A program made the position numbers and the translations under genes. From the NCBI GenBank assembly GCA_030949405.1, contig JAUZSN010000002.1, positions 806,001-870,000 of the forward strand: DNA of 64,000 nt, given 5' to 3'. Positions within the stretch are counted from its first letter, which is position 1; each line of letters opens with the position of its first letter. Positions 19,122 through 29,153 of the stretch are shown one piece after another. The notes under the pieces were generated by a model, which did not search any database, was not told the DNA's origin, and saw only the letters and a list, made by a program, of their open reading frames with translations. The stretch comes from Methylococcales bacterium (GTDB taxonomy: Bacteria > Pseudomonadota > Gammaproteobacteria > Methylococcales > Methylomonadaceae).

Positions 19122-20216
19122 TTAATTTTTTAGAGAATATCTACGTTGTTGCCAAAGATTACAAAGCTCCGTAGAAATCGGCAATTCATTCAATAATGTT
19201 TTCATATTACAGGGTAAAATCGCATTTTTTGGCGAATTAATTGCCCAATAAAGTATCCCTTCAAATAATCCCGCCGCCTCAATAATACGTTGTCCTTCTC
19301 GCCAAACGGGGAAGATACGAACTTCAAATGTATATTTATCGGCGGTAAATTCAATCATATTTTTTAAGTTGAAATTACAATACTTAGTCACTTCAAATTG
19401 AGCCAGTGATTGCATTCCCTGTTCCCACGTGGATTCACTAAACTCAGGGGTTTGTACCCAATCATAAAGTTCTTGTGGCCATTTTCCCAGCCTTCGACAG
19501 CGCGGGTTCGTTTCAACCAATCGGTTTAAATCATCATTAAATGCCCATAATAAACGCATTAAATTGGCTAGCGTCGATGTTGATTGTAAGGGGGTTGCAT
19601 CAAAATGTAGATGCGTTGCCCCTTCGATAGGTGCTGTAAACCCTAATGTTCGAGCAATAGAAAGTAAGGATTCTAAGTAATCTAAATGATCTTTTTTTAT
19701 GGGGGCTGTAATCAATTCACAGGGACGTTCACGCTCACCGGGAAGTGGAGCCGCAATGGCAATCGAACGTCCTGTACGATCAATAACACGAACCATTTTA
19801 CCTTGACTGTGTTGAACTTCTGTTCCAAATAAATCAGCAATCGGGGTTAACACCTCTGAAATAGAATCACTAGGGTTGCTCTGTTGTAAAATTAACTGTA
19901 GAAGACGACCGTCATCACTGACAATACGATACCAGTCCATTTGAGGAGGATGAGATTTATCACAATCATCTTGAAGGGTTAAATCATCCACACAGTAAGC
20001 TATAACAACGCCATTGGAATCAACAACCTCAAAGGCTTGGGTCAAGTTATTAAATAAAGAGTGCCCTGAAACTTTACTCGGCTCAACTTGAGGATGAAAA
20101 AAAGGGCGAACAGATCCCCCTTTTTGTTTAGCAATCGCTTCGGCTAAATCTCGCCGACTCCGTCCTTTTGGCGCGATCAATTCAATTTCAACACCGATTT
20201 TCCAATTAAGTTGCAT
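19122..20216 (-). CDS. Putative amidoligase
   Basis: A 364-residue protein with the opening WKIGVEIELIAPKGRSRRDLA seen in the amidoligase family of the glutamine synthetase / ATP-grasp-like COOH-NH2 ligase fold. Other blocks are CELITAPIKKDHLDYLE, GATHLHFDATPL and KYCNFNLKNMIEFTADKYTFEVRIFP. They supply the conserved Glu, His and Arg of the fold. Family members are predicted to join amino groups to carboxyl groups of proteins or small molecules. The start codon overlaps the stop of the upstream repeat lipoprotein by one base (TAATG), so the two are translationally coupled. The substrate is unknown; the lipoprotein is an obvious candidate partner. Confidence 0.75.
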   Translation of the reverse strand: MQLNWKIGVEIELIAPKGRSRRDLAEAIAKQKGGSVRPFFHPQVEPSKVSGHSLFNNLTQAFEVVDSNGVVIAYCVDDLTLQDDCDKSHPPQMDWYRIVSDDGRLLQLILQQSNPSDSISEVLTPIADLFGTEVQHSQGKMVRVIDRTGRSIAIAAPLPGERERPCELITAPIKKDHLDYLESLLSIARTLGFTAPIEGATHLHFDATPLQSTSTLANLMRLLWAFNDDLNRLVETNPRCRRLGKWPQELYDWVQTPEFSESTWEQGMQSLAQFEVTKYCNFNLKNMIEFTADKYTFEVRIFPVWREGQRIIEAAGLFEGILYWAINSPKNAILPCNMKTLLNELPISTELCNLWQQRRYSLKN

Positions 20217-20968
20217 TAGCCTAAAAAGTGTTTTATCGCTTGATCAATGGTTTCGCGCTCATTATTGATGAGTAACCGACCTATTTTAAGTTTCGCTTCC
20301 CACGGTGATGATTTCCCCCAAAACTCCGCTAATAAAACGGCATCGTCATAGTTGTATGTACTCTGAATGTAAGCCTCTCTTTGTGCATCTTCATTTTTTT
20401 TAGCTTTCGTTAACGCGTCTTGAATGGCTGTATTCTTCTCTTTTATTAATAAATCACCTATTTTAAGTTTAGCTTCCCATGTCTCTTCTTCTCCCCAAAA
20501 AGTCGCTAATAAAACGGCATCTTTATAGGTATAGCGACTGTTATAAAAAGCATTTATTTGTTGTTCTTTTGGGGATTTTCTGACAACAATCGTTTGATTA
20601 TTACTGGCACTAGTGAGTGATTGTTGAATATATTGATTATTAGCCGCGATTAATAGGCTACCTATTTTAAGCTTGGCATCCCATGTATTTTCTTTTCCCC
20701 AAAAGGTCGCTAATAAAACCGCATCATCATAGGTATATTTGCTATTAGAATAAGCCTCTATGTGTTGTTCTTTAGCACTCTTTATGACTTGACGAGGTAA
20801 CGTATTCACTTGTTGCTCTTCTAGGGTTGGCAACTCATTCTGGCTTTCTATTTTTGGCTCTTCTTGAACGCTATTTGTATCAGAATCTTGACAAGCAGGC
20901 ACACTCAATAGGGCTGAAATAGCCAGTGTTAACGTTAGGTTTTCTTTTTTAATAAAGGTCATCCCCAT
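20216..20968 (-). CDS. Lipoprotein with three internal repeats
   Basis: A 250-residue protein with a signal sequence and a lipobox ending LSVPAC at Cys26, so likely membrane-anchored by lipid. After an acidic, Gln-rich spacer come three repeats at about 72-118, 137-188 and 197-245. Each has the core YxYxDAVLLAxFWG, then W(D/E)AKLKIGxLLI. The repeats are short helical pairs by appearance. I do not recognise the domain. A GGAG lies just upstream of the ATG; an alternative ATG two codons later has better spacing. It is coupled to the amidoligase gene downstream and separated from purD by a 172-base gap. Confidence 0.75.
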   Translation of the reverse strand: MGMTFIKKENLTLTLAISALLSVPACQDSDTNSVQEEPKIESQNELPTLEEQQVNTLPRQVIKSAKEQHIEAYSNSKYTYDDAVLLATFWGKENTWDAKLKIGSLLIAANNQYIQQSLTSASNNQTIVVRKSPKEQQINAFYNSRYTYKDAVLLATFWGEEETWEAKLKIGDLLIKEKNTAIQDALTKAKKNEDAQREAYIQSTYNYDDAVLLAEFWGKSSPWEAKLKIGRLLINNERETIDQAIKHFLG

Positions 20969-21026
20969 TACTCCAAAGTAAATAAATTTTTACGAATTAT
21001 AGTCATCACTAAAACAATAAAACCCA

Positions 21027-21080
21027 TAGGAGAACTCACTTTCAAGCGAGCTGTAAGCCAACAGAACAACGGTTCTCCTA
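21027..21080. repeat. Inverted repeat upstream of the lipoprotein gene
   Basis: Perfect 9-base arms TAGGAGAAC / GTTCTCCTA separated by 36 bases, about 60 bases upstream of the lipoprotein start and 60 bases after the purD stop. It has no U-run, so a regulatory hairpin or a small element remnant is possible. Confidence 0.4.
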
Positions 21081-21140
21081 ATGATTGTTTATGCGTTAAC
21101 CGTCCTATTTTTAATTAACTCCGATAAAAATAAATCGCAC

Positions 21141-22415
21141 TTAAGTAATCGCTTTAAAACCAATATCATCACGATAACAAACCCCATCCCATTTAATTTG
21201 ATGGGTGAGTTGATACGCTTTTGCCTGAGCCATTGCGATCGTATCCCCTAATGCGCAAGCACATAAAACACGCCCGCCAGCGGTAATAATTTCCCCCTCC
21301 TTTTGCGCGGTTCCTGCATGAAAAACTTTACTTTTTTTATCGTCTGCTGTCGGTAACCCTGTAATGGTATCCCCTTTTTTATACGCATCAGGATAGCCCC
21401 CTGCCGCTAAAACAACCCCTAACGCCACGCGCTGATCCCATTGTGTCGTTGATAAATGCAGACGCTTATTTAATGCCGCCTGACATAATTCAACTAAATC
21501 GCTTTGTAATCGCATCATAATCGGCTGGGTTTCAGGATCACCCAAACGACAGTTATATTCTAAAACCTTGAGAGAGCCCTCCTTATTAATCATCAGCCCT
21601 GCATATAAAAATCCCGTATAGTCATAACCTTCCGCTGCCATTCCTTTTAAGGTCGGATTAATAACGTCATCCATCACCCGCTGATGAATTTCAGGCGTTA
21701 CAATCGGTGCAGGTGAATACGCTCCCATGCCGCCTGTATTAGGCCCTTTATCACCATTATCACGTGCTTTATGATCTTGAGAACTCGCCATCGGTAACGC
21801 AGTTTGACCATCCGCAATGACAATAAAACTGGCCTCTTCTCCGTCTAAAAATTCTTCAATAACGACACGATGCCCTGCTTCGCCAAAACGATTACCCTCA
21901 AGCATCTCTTCAACAGCCTCAATCGCTTGTTGTTCAGATTCCGCAATAACCACCCCTTTTCCAGCCGCTAAACCATCGGCTTTAATCACAATGGGCATCC
22001 CTTGATTTTTAAGATAAGTAATCGCGGGTTCAATTTCAGTAAAGGTTTCATAAGCAGCCGTAGGGATATTATGTCGTGCCATAAAATCCTTACAAAATGT
22101 TTTCGAGCCTTCTAATTGAGAGGCTTTCGCACTTGGACCAAAACAAGCTAACCCAGCCGCTTCAAATTGATCGACAATCCCCATGACTAAAGGAACTTCA
22201 GGGCCAATAATCGTTAAGTCAATGGCCTGCTCGGTTGCAAATGCAATTAAACCCGTCAGATCATCAACCGCAATCGCAATATTTTCAACCGACTCTTCTA
22301 AGGCCGTTCCTGTATTCCCAGGTGCGACAAAAACTTGATTAACATCAGCCGATTGCTTTACTTTCCAAGCCAGCGCATGTTCACGCCCACCACTGCCTAC
22401 GATAAGAATTTTCAT
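21141..22415 (-). CDS. purD: Phosphoribosylamine-glycine ligase
   Basis: ATP-grasp enzyme of purine synthesis that joins glycine to phosphoribosylamine. The 424 residues are full length. MKILIVGSGGREHALAWK opens the N-domain, GPEVPLVMGIVDQFEA follows, and the ATP-grasp core shows KADGLAAGKGVVIA and SQDHKARDNGDKGPNTGGMG. LEYNCRLGDPETQP contributes metal ligands. It lies 27 bases after argC on the same strand. The purT gene of the same pathway is at 44.3 kb. Confidence 0.97.
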   Translation of the reverse strand: MKILIVGSGGREHALAWKVKQSADVNQVFVAPGNTGTALEESVENIAIAVDDLTGLIAFATEQAIDLTIIGPEVPLVMGIVDQFEAAGLACFGPSAKASQLEGSKTFCKDFMARHNIPTAAYETFTEIEPAITYLKNQGMPIVIKADGLAAGKGVVIAESEQQAIEAVEEMLEGNRFGEAGHRVVIEEFLDGEEASFIVIADGQTALPMASSQDHKARDNGDKGPNTGGMGAYSPAPIVTPEIHQRVMDDVINPTLKGMAAEGYDYTGFLYAGLMINKEGSLKVLEYNCRLGDPETQPIMMRLQSDLVELCQAALNKRLHLSTTQWDQRVALGVVLAAGGYPDAYKKGDTITGLPTADDKKSKVFHAGTAQKEGEIITAGGRVLCACALGDTIAMAQAKAYQLTHQIKWDGVCYRDDIGFKAIT

Positions 22416-22442
22416 AAATAATGCCTAATAAATAATAAAAAA

Positions 22443-23492
22443 TTAAGGGTATAGAGCAACGGTTTTTAAGCCCAGTGATTCGTCAAAATTATAAAGAATA
22501 TTTAACGCTTGTACCGCTTGCCCTGCTGCCCCTTTGACTAAATTATCAATCACCGATAAAACCACTAACGTATTTTCCCCTTGCGGTTTAAATAACCCGA
22601 TTTGACAGTGATTACTCCCTCGAACATTACGTGTATCAGGTGAAATACCCGTAGCCACGGCCTGTACAAAAGGCTCATTTTGATAACGCTGCTGATAAAG
22701 CGTTTCTATCTCCGTTAACGAGGCCTCGGTTTGGGTATATAAGGTGGCGTGAATTCCGCGTATCATCGGGACTAAATGAGGCACAAAGGTTAATCCAATC
22801 TCAGTCTCTTCGGTAGGATGTAATGTTTGTATTTTTTGTAAGCCTTGTTTGATTTCAGGCAAGTGGCGATGGCCTTCAACCGCATACGATTTAAAACTCT
22901 CGCCCGTCTCACTCATTAACGTCCCTAAAGCCGCTTTACGTCCTGCGCCACTGACTCCTGATTTAACATCGGCAATAATCGACTTTAAGTCAATCACCCC
23001 TGCTTCAACAAGCGGTAACAGCCCTAATTGAACCGCCGTTGGGTAGCAACCAGGACACGCAATTAAATCCGCATTTTTCATTTGCTCACGGTTCACTTCC
23101 GCTAACCCATAAACACTTTGAGCGATTAAATCGGGACACGCATGGGTCATTCCATACCACTTTTCCCAAACAGCAACGTCCTGTAAACGAAAATCCGCCG
23201 ATAAGTCGATAACCTTAACCCCTTTATCGAGTAATGCCCGTGCCATCGTCATTGCAATTCCATTGGGTGTGGCGAAAAAAACCAGATCACATTGCATCAA
23301 GGCGTTGACATCGGGCGCGGTGAACACAAGATCATAAATCCCCGTTAAGTTGGGGTAGACCGTATCAATCCGTTTATCCGTATCCGCGCGTGAGGTAACA
23401 ACAGTGACTTCAACCTGTGGGTGCAAAGCTAAAATTCTTAATAGCTCCACGCCTGTATACCCTGTTCCACCAACAATACCTATTTTAATCAT
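22443..23492 (-). CDS. argC: N-acetyl-gamma-glutamyl-phosphate reductase
   Basis: Third enzyme of arginine synthesis, reducing N-acetylglutamyl phosphate with NADPH. The 349 residues show the nucleotide loop [27 protein letters not shown], and the active-site cysteine in [26 protein letters not shown] and [12 protein letters not shown] are also in place. AGAGAGTTAACCC precedes the ATG. It sits between rsmD and purD, which is not a pathway grouping. Confidence 0.97.
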   Translation of the reverse strand: MIKIGIVGGTGYTGVELLRILALHPQVEVTVVTSRADTDKRIDTVYPNLTGIYDLVFTAPDVNALMQCDLVFFATPNGIAMTMARALLDKGVKVIDLSADFRLQDVAVWEKWYGMTHACPDLIAQSVYGLAEVNREQMKNADLIACPGCYPTAVQLGLLPLVEAGVIDLKSIIADVKSGVSGAGRKAALGTLMSETGESFKSYAVEGHRHLPEIKQGLQKIQTLHPTEETEIGLTFVPHLVPMIRGIHATLYTQTEASLTEIETLYQQRYQNEPFVQAVATGISPDTRNVRGSNHCQIGLFKPQGENTLVVLSVIDNLVKGAAGQAVQALNILYNFDESLGLKTVALYP

Positions 23493-23527
23493 AGGGTTAA
23501 CTCTCCAAAATAAAATAGCGTCCTTAT

Positions 23528-24079
23528 TTATTGACGCTGAAATAAATAATAATCCAATTCACCTGCGGACTTGTTTTTTAAACAAACCCAATTCACTGGA
23601 ATCCCTTCAAGTGGCAATTGACGTTCCACCTCTAAATAAATTTTTGCATGGTCAGATAAGACCCCTTTATCTTCCAACCATTGACAGGTTTGAATCGCTA
23701 ATTTTTTGTCAAAAGGCGGATCAATAAAAACCAAATCAAACGTTTCAGTCGTAGAGGCTAAAAAACGAAAGACATCACTGCACACGAGTTTAATCTGTTT
23801 TGCCTTTAATTTTACTGTATTCGCGTGTAATTGTTGGCAAATTTGTGAGCTAAGTTCAACTTGTAATACGAATTTTGCCCCTCGTGAGGCGGCTTCAAAG
23901 CTCAAACCGCCACTGCCTGCGTATAAATCTAAACAGCGACTGCCGATGACATCATACTGTAACCAGTTAAATAAGGTTTCTCGAACTCTGACAGGCGTAG
24001 GGCGCAAGCCTTCATAGTCATCAAAGAGGATTTGACGACTTCGCCAATCGCCGCCAATAAGTCTAATTTTATTTTGCAT
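23528..24079 (-). CDS. rsmD: 16S rRNA (guanine-N2-)-methyltransferase RsmD
   Basis: SAM-dependent methylation of G966 in 16S rRNA. The 183 residues show [13 protein letters not shown], the RPT segment [19 protein letters not shown]-binding [19 protein letters not shown], and the catalytic DPPF in [11 protein letters not shown]. The length matches the family. It is the promoter-proximal member of rsmD-argC-purD on the minus strand. Confidence 0.95.
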   Translation of the reverse strand: MQNKIRLIGGDWRSRQILFDDYEGLRPTPVRVRETLFNWLQYDVIGSRCLDLYAGSGGLSFEAASRGAKFVLQVELSSQICQQLHANTVKLKAKQIKLVCSDVFRFLASTTETFDLVFIDPPFDKKLAIQTCQWLEDKGVLSDHAKIYLEVERQLPLEGIPVNWVCLKNKSAGELDYYLFQRQ

Positions 24080-24111
24080 GATTTTTTTAAGTTAATATTC
24101 TAAATTTAAGA

Positions 24112-25494
24112 TTAAAATTTAAACACCGCTTGGGTATAAGCATAAGTCGTTTCTTTTTTATCCGCCCCATCCATTAAATCCCCTGCAAAAACATGAGCAA
24201 TTCCAGCTTCTAAGCGAATATTTTTAGGTAAAATATCCCCGCGTAAACGAGCTTCAATTTGTGTTCCAATATAAGAATCAGCCCCCTTAATCCCCGCCCC
24301 TGTCCACGCATCCGCCGTTGAAGCCAACCAAAACCCACGCAAGGCAATCATCGTTGATACTTTTTTATAGGGCTTAAAGGTAAACCGTAGCGCGGGGGAA
24401 TTTAAGTTTCCACGCGCAAATGGCCCATAGGTACTGGTTGGACCAAAATCAAAACGACGCGCTCCATATAAGGTATCAAAACGATTATTTTCACCGTCAT
24501 TAGCATCGTCATCCCCACTGGCATAATCATATTGAACAATCAATCTTGGTGACCTGTGACTATCAAAACTGTAGCCTATTTCAGCATGATGAAAATGCGC
24601 CCAATGGTTTAAATTTTCAGTCGCCTTAGTGGAAATTCGAGAATGCCCTAATTGATAAGCGGCTTCTAGTTGATAGTCAAACTCTCCTTTTTTGCGTTAC
24701 GCCAAAATCGCATTCCAAAGGTATAAAGATGACGGTTTTTCGTTTTTCGTTCCTCAGAATCCTCTTCATCCAAGCCGAATAAAAAAGCCTCGGCCTTATC
24801 AAACTCACTCAATAAAGACTGGCTATAATAAACGCCCCAAAACCGAACGCTGGTATCTTCTCGATCAAGTTGTTGATGATTATCCTCATTATGCTGGCCA
24901 TTTAAACGTTGAATCGGTAACGTATAAAACGCCCGTAATTTACGATCTTTCGACTTTCATTGCCAATCAACCCCCGTAAACGCATTCAGTGTATTACGAA
25001 AACGATTCCGTGCGACAAAACGCCGACTGCCCACATCCATTGTTATTCATCCACCACGAAGAGCACTTTGACTGCCTTTTTCAAATAAATCATTCACAGG
25101 AATTTCAAAATACGCTTGCAGTAATTCCAATGAATTGACGATTGAAGTCGATAATTTATTGCTAGAACTTGCCGTTCCGCTATCGGATAATAAAATACGC
25201 GAATCCTCCATTTCAGCCCCGAAACGAATAAAGTCTAAATCAATTTTAGCGTGCAATAAGGTTCTAAAAACCAACGCTTGATCGCCGCCTTTCCCTGTTA
25301 TTCTATTGGTTTTTGCTCTAAATTGCTCATCTAAGGTTTCATAACGTAAGCGATGTTCCCCCTGAAATAGATAACCAAGCGGGTAAATTAAGGGCGTGAT
25401 TAAGTCGCCAAGGTTTTTCTTCCGCATTTACGGGGGCTGAAAGGGCGAAACAAATTATTATAAAACAGGACTTCAAAATGGAGTTAACGTACAT
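24112..25494 (-). pseudogene. Alginate-export-type outer membrane porin, decayed
   Basis: Translating the minus strand in pieces reconstructs an AlgE/alginate_exp-like beta-barrel. A signal peptide starts with the ATG at 25492-25494, then come LRYETLDEQFRA, MDVGSRRFVARNRFRNTL, DTSVRFWGVYYSQSL and the C-terminal YTQAVFKF. Four breaks interrupt it. An extra G in the G5 run is at 25358-25362. In-frame TGA codons lie at 25047-25049 and 24957-24959 (apparently a former Arg and Trp codon). A one-base shift is in the A6 run at 24688-24693. The two nonsense codons make pure sequencing error unlikely. The exported substrate of the ancestor is unknown; such porins occur widely outside alginate makers. 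Confidence 0.8.
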
Positions 25495-25663
25495 TTTTGT
25501 GGCTATTCATTGCTTATTAAATAAATATTATAAAGTCTCATTGCTTAGGTTAATAGCCATGAGGGAAAGAATAAAGCGAATAACGGATGAGGAACAGGTT
25601 TTAAAGCCTCTCGTTCTATTTTACAATGGTCTTTATTTTCGTTATTAACTTCCCTTAATTTAA

Positions 25664-27340
25664 ATGCGATTTTTATTAGCTCTACTCTTTTTATACAGCT
25701 CATTTTTAACAGCTGCCCCGATCAATGTCAGTGTTGACCGCACTTTAATAGCGGTGAATGAATCTTTTGAAATTAACTTTTCAACCACGGAAGACCCCGA
25801 TGCTAATCCCGACTTTAGTCCGCTAGAAAAAGACTTTGAAATTATCCATAAAAATCATGGGAGTAAATTATCATGGGTGAATGGAAAACGCTCAATGAAC
25901 ATTCAGTGGACCTTTACCGTTATCGCCAAAAAAGAGGGGGAATTACAAATTCCAGCCTTGCGTTTTGGCAGTGAAACCAGTCCCGCCGTTTCAATTACCG
26001 TTAATAAAATTAAACCACTGCCTGCGGAATCGTATGAAATTAACGCGCCGATATTTTTAGAGGTCGAAGCCACGCCGATTAATCCTTACCTACAATCCCA
26101 AGTAATTTATCGTTTACGGTTTTTTAGACGGGTCAATATTGTCGAAGCACGGTTGACTGACCCTGAATTAAACGATGCGGTAGTCGAAAAACTAGGAGAG
26201 GATAAAAATTATCAAACTGAACGCGGTGGCATGGTCTACGCTGTCACTGAACGTAACTATGCTATTTTCCCTCAAAAAAGCGGTAAAATGGTGATTAACC
26301 CCTTAAAACTCACGGCGGCCGTTTTAATGGGCAATAGCTCTCGAATGAATAGCCTTTTTGGCACACAAAGTACCAAACGTGAACGCGTCGAATCCAAAGC
26401 CATAACCTTAGATGTACGCCCTATCCCCGCTGACTTTACGGGAAAACATTGGTTAGTTGCCAAAAATGTCAATCTTACTCAACAATGGTCAGGTGATCCT
26501 CAAAAAATACAAGTCGGCGAACCGTTAACTCGAACCTTAACCTTAATGGTTAATGGGGCAACGATGAGTCAACTGCCGCAATTACAGCAACCCTTAATCA
26601 ATAAGGGATTAAAAAATTACCCCGATCAACCTAATTTAAAAGAAAATAAAACCCCCACGGGAGTGATTGCTTTTAGGGAAGAAAAAGTGGCGTTTATTCC
26701 GTCTAAAAACGGGACTTATACTTTACCTGAAATTAAAATTGATTGGTTTAATGTTGAAACAGGGAAAATGGAAGCCGCCCTTATCCCTGAAACAGTGGTA
26801 ACCGCAATCGGCGGAGTTGCCGAAACACAAACCGCAGTAATAACGCCTACCGCACAAGCCAATGTTTCAACGCCTGCGCCCGTGGCTCAAACAGTCGTAT
26901 CTGAAACAGCGAATGCAGGCTTATGGCAAGGGTTAACAATCTTCTTTGCAATGGCTTGGCTTGTTACCTTATATTTATTGTTCACTAAAAAAACCAACGT
27001 CATCGACGAACCTAAAGCCGATGATAAGGCTGTCAGCTTAAAAGCGTGTATCAAAACCTTAAAACATGCGTGTCAGGCGGACGAGGCTCAATCGGCCAAA
27101 GAAGCCTTATTAATCTGGGGGCAATTAACTTATGCAACCACCAGTTTAGGGGCGTTAGCGAATCATTGTGAGGCTCGATTACGCGATGAAATTTTAAACT
27201 TAAATCAACATTTATACAGTCAAGAAACAGGTGGGTGGCAGGGAAAATTATTATTTGAAGGCTTTAGTGAGCATAAAGCCCGTGAAAAAATACGTTCAAA
27301 AACAACCGATGACGCACTTGAACCGCTTTATCGTATTTAA
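25664..27340 (+). CDS. batD: BatD-family protein
   Basis: A 558-residue protein with a signal peptide (MRFLLALLFLYSSFLTAAPI) and a long beta-rich periplasmic region. It includes GSKLSWVNGKRSMNIQWTF and the YRLRFFRRVNIVEARLTDPE block typical of BatD (oxygen-tolerance protein). One transmembrane helix lies near residues 425-443, and a helical cytoplasmic tail follows. BatD works with MoxR ATPases and von Willebrand-domain proteins in envelope maturation or stress tolerance. Here only the MoxR gene follows, 23 bases on. The DUF58, BatA and BatB genes usually present are missing from the window. Confidence 0.88.
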   Translation: MRFLLALLFLYSSFLTAAPINVSVDRTLIAVNESFEINFSTTEDPDANPDFSPLEKDFEIIHKNHGSKLSWVNGKRSMNIQWTFTVIAKKEGELQIPALRFGSETSPAVSITVNKIKPLPAESYEINAPIFLEVEATPINPYLQSQVIYRLRFFRRVNIVEARLTDPELNDAVVEKLGEDKNYQTERGGMVYAVTERNYAIFPQKSGKMVINPLKLTAAVLMGNSSRMNSLFGTQSTKRERVESKAITLDVRPIPADFTGKHWLVAKNVNLTQQWSGDPQKIQVGEPLTRTLTLMVNGATMSQLPQLQQPLINKGLKNYPDQPNLKENKTPTGVIAFREEKVAFIPSKNGTYTLPEIKIDWFNVETGKMEAALIPETVVTAIGGVAETQTAVITPTAQANVSTPAPVAQTVVSETANAGLWQGLTIFFAMAWLVTLYLLFTKKTNVIDEPKADDKAVSLKACIKTLKHACQADEAQSAKEALLIWGQLTYATTSLGALANHCEARLRDEILNLNQHLYSQETGGWQGKLLFEGFSEHKAREKIRSKTTDDALEPLYRI

Positions 27341-27363
27341 GTAAACACTAATCTGGACGAGCG

Positions 27364-28308
27364 ATGACTGATTTTGCGACGGCACAACATATTTTTGAAA
27401 AACTTCATGCAAACTTAGCACAGGTCATGCTAGGGCAATCTCGAACCTTACAATGGTTATTAGCCGCGTTAAGCAGTGGCGGTCATGTGTTATTGGATGA
27501 TGTTCCAGGGACGGGAAAAACCACCTTAGCGAAAGCGTTGGCGATTTCCTGTGAAACTGAATTTCAGCGCATTCAATTTACACCTGATTTATTACCCTCG
27601 GATATTTTAGGGATTTCTATTTTCAACCCTCAAAAGCAAAGTTTTCGTTTTGAAAAAGGGGCTATTTTTTGTAATATTTTATTAGCGGATGAAATTAACC
27701 GCGCCTCACCGCGAACTCAATCGGCGTTATTAGAAGCGATGGCTGAAAATCAAGTGAGTATTGAGCGTCAAATTCGGTTATTACCCTCGCCCTTTTTTGT
27801 GATTGCCACTCAGAACCCTGTTGAGTTTCATGGAACTTATCCGCTTCCCGAAGCACAATTAGATCGTTTTGCGATGAAGTTTAATTTAGGTTATGTTTCT
27901 CATGCGGATGAAGTGGCTATTTTAAATTCACAAGGTCAAGATCACCCGTTAACTCATTTAAAGCCTTGTATTAATGCGGATGAATTGCAGTTTTTACAGC
28001 AGCAAGTTAAGCAGGTTCGCATTAGTGATGAGTTAAAACATTATATTGTCGATATTATTGCCACTACACGTAATCATCCCGAAATTAAATTAGGCGCAAG
28101 TCCACGGGCCTCCTTAGCCTTAATGAAATCAGCACAAGCCTTATCGTTATTGGATGGTTTTGAGTTTGTCACCCCTGATAGTATTAAAGAGCTGGCGGTT
28201 CCTGTGATTGCACATCGTTTGAGTTTGGAATCACAAAGTCAGTTTTCAGGGATTGAGGCGACGACCTTAGTGAAAGAGTTGGTGGATAAGTTGCCTATTC
28301 CGACGTGA
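27364..28308 (+). CDS. MoxR-family AAA+ ATPase
   Basis: A 314-residue chaperone-type ATPase. Walker A is DVPGTGKTTLAKA, Walker B is ILLADEINRASPRTQSALLEAM, sensor 1 is IATQNP, and sensor 2 lies in GASPRASLALMKSAQAL. MoxR proteins assemble metalloenzymes or envelope complexes; the family name comes from methanol dehydrogenase maturation. The gene follows batD closely and is probably in the same transcript, but order is reversed relative to the common moxR-first operons. The start MTDFATAQHIFEKLH is preceded by GGACGAGCG. Confidence 0.93.
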   Translation: MTDFATAQHIFEKLHANLAQVMLGQSRTLQWLLAALSSGGHVLLDDVPGTGKTTLAKALAISCETEFQRIQFTPDLLPSDILGISIFNPQKQSFRFEKGAIFCNILLADEINRASPRTQSALLEAMAENQVSIERQIRLLPSPFFVIATQNPVEFHGTYPLPEAQLDRFAMKFNLGYVSHADEVAILNSQGQDHPLTHLKPCINADELQFLQQQVKQVRISDELKHYIVDIIATTRNHPEIKLGASPRASLALMKSAQALSLLDGFEFVTPDSIKELAVPVIAHRLSLESQSQFSGIEATTLVKELVDKLPIPT

Positions 28309-28386
28309 TAACAGAGGTTATTATTTGTTGATATTTTTAAATTAGCGTTTAGAATGATTATTTAAATATGAAATATCTCACTTAAA

Positions 28387-28465
28387 GGCTACCAACTTAA
28401 GACGGGACAAGTTAAGGTTAAGCCTCGATCTGTAGTGTCCCATCTTAGGTTTTAGATTTGGTAGC
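28387..28465. repeat. Dispersed inverted-repeat element, family 1, copy B
   Basis: Begins GGCTACCAACTTAAGACGGG and ends near TTGGTAGC, with an inner TGTCCCATCTTA arm complementary to the opening. About 79 bases within the 314-base gap after the MoxR gene. The rest of that gap is AT-rich and shows nothing I can name. Confidence 0.75.
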
Positions 28466-28622
28466 TGTATTTTTAAAATCAAATGTAGCCCTATTTTCTT
28501 AAGCATTTTTACTGCGCATTGTTTCCTAACACGCCATCATAAAACTTGACTATCACAGTACTCGAGACCTATGAAAAAACTTATTTTTTTTCATTCAATA
28601 ATTATATGGGTCGCCTTATTTT

Positions 28623-29084
28623 TTAGCCGCTATGAATCATGTAATGCTCAAATAATAGATCTATTTTTAAAATAATTCGGGTTTCTTTATCCGTTACAAT
28701 CGTCCCCGAAAAAATAGGACTCTTATGTTTAAATTCATTGGCTAGCTGGACTTTATTGGGATCTATTTTAATAATGCCATTAATATTTTCAACAATAATC
28801 CCTAGATACTTTTGATGATGAGAACAAATAATTAAGGGGGTATCAAGTGAATAGTTAATTTCTTGTTCTAATCCTAGATAATTAGCTAAATCAATAACAA
28901 TGACGGATTTACCATATAAATTACAAAACCCTTTTATGTAAGTATCTGTTTGTGGAATGGGCTGTAAGCTAACAAAAGGTAATGTTCTAACAATAGAGTG
29001 CGCATCAATACAACAATAAATATTAGGTAAATCAACTTCTAGCATGTACGTTTCTTGGGTCTCTCTAGTTAATAATTTACTCAT
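28623..29084 (-). CDS. CheW-like domain protein
   Basis: A 153-residue single-domain protein. MLEVDLPNIYCCIDAHSIVRTLPF and GFCNLYGKSVIVIDLANYLGL fit the two beta-barrel halves of a CheW fold, and the segment IICSHHQKYLGIIVENINGIIKI is the usual central strand pair. CheW links chemoreceptors to the CheA kinase. No receptor, CheA or CheY lies nearby, so this could be an orphan adaptor, perhaps for a twitching or c-di-GMP type pathway. It follows the ATP-grasp gene by 69 bases. Divergence from classical CheW is substantial, so the call is by pattern. Confidence 0.7.
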   Translation of the reverse strand: MSKLLTRETQETYMLEVDLPNIYCCIDAHSIVRTLPFVSLQPIPQTDTYIKGFCNLYGKSVIVIDLANYLGLEQEINYSLDTPLIICSHHQKYLGIIVENINGIIKIDPNKVQLANEFKHKSPIFSGTIVTDKETRIILKIDLLFEHYMIHSG

Positions 29085-29153
29085 AGAATAGATGAAAAGT
29101 AGCTAAAAAATAATAATTATGGAGGTTACATCATGGCGTAAAAACATGTTTTT

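Noticed and set aside
28571-28675. 34-codon plus-strand ORF with a signal-peptide-like start (MKKLIFFHSIIIWVALFFS)
   Set aside because: Half of it lies antisense to the end of the CheW-like gene, it has no good ribosome-binding site, and AT-rich DNA gives such hydrophobic ORFs by chance.
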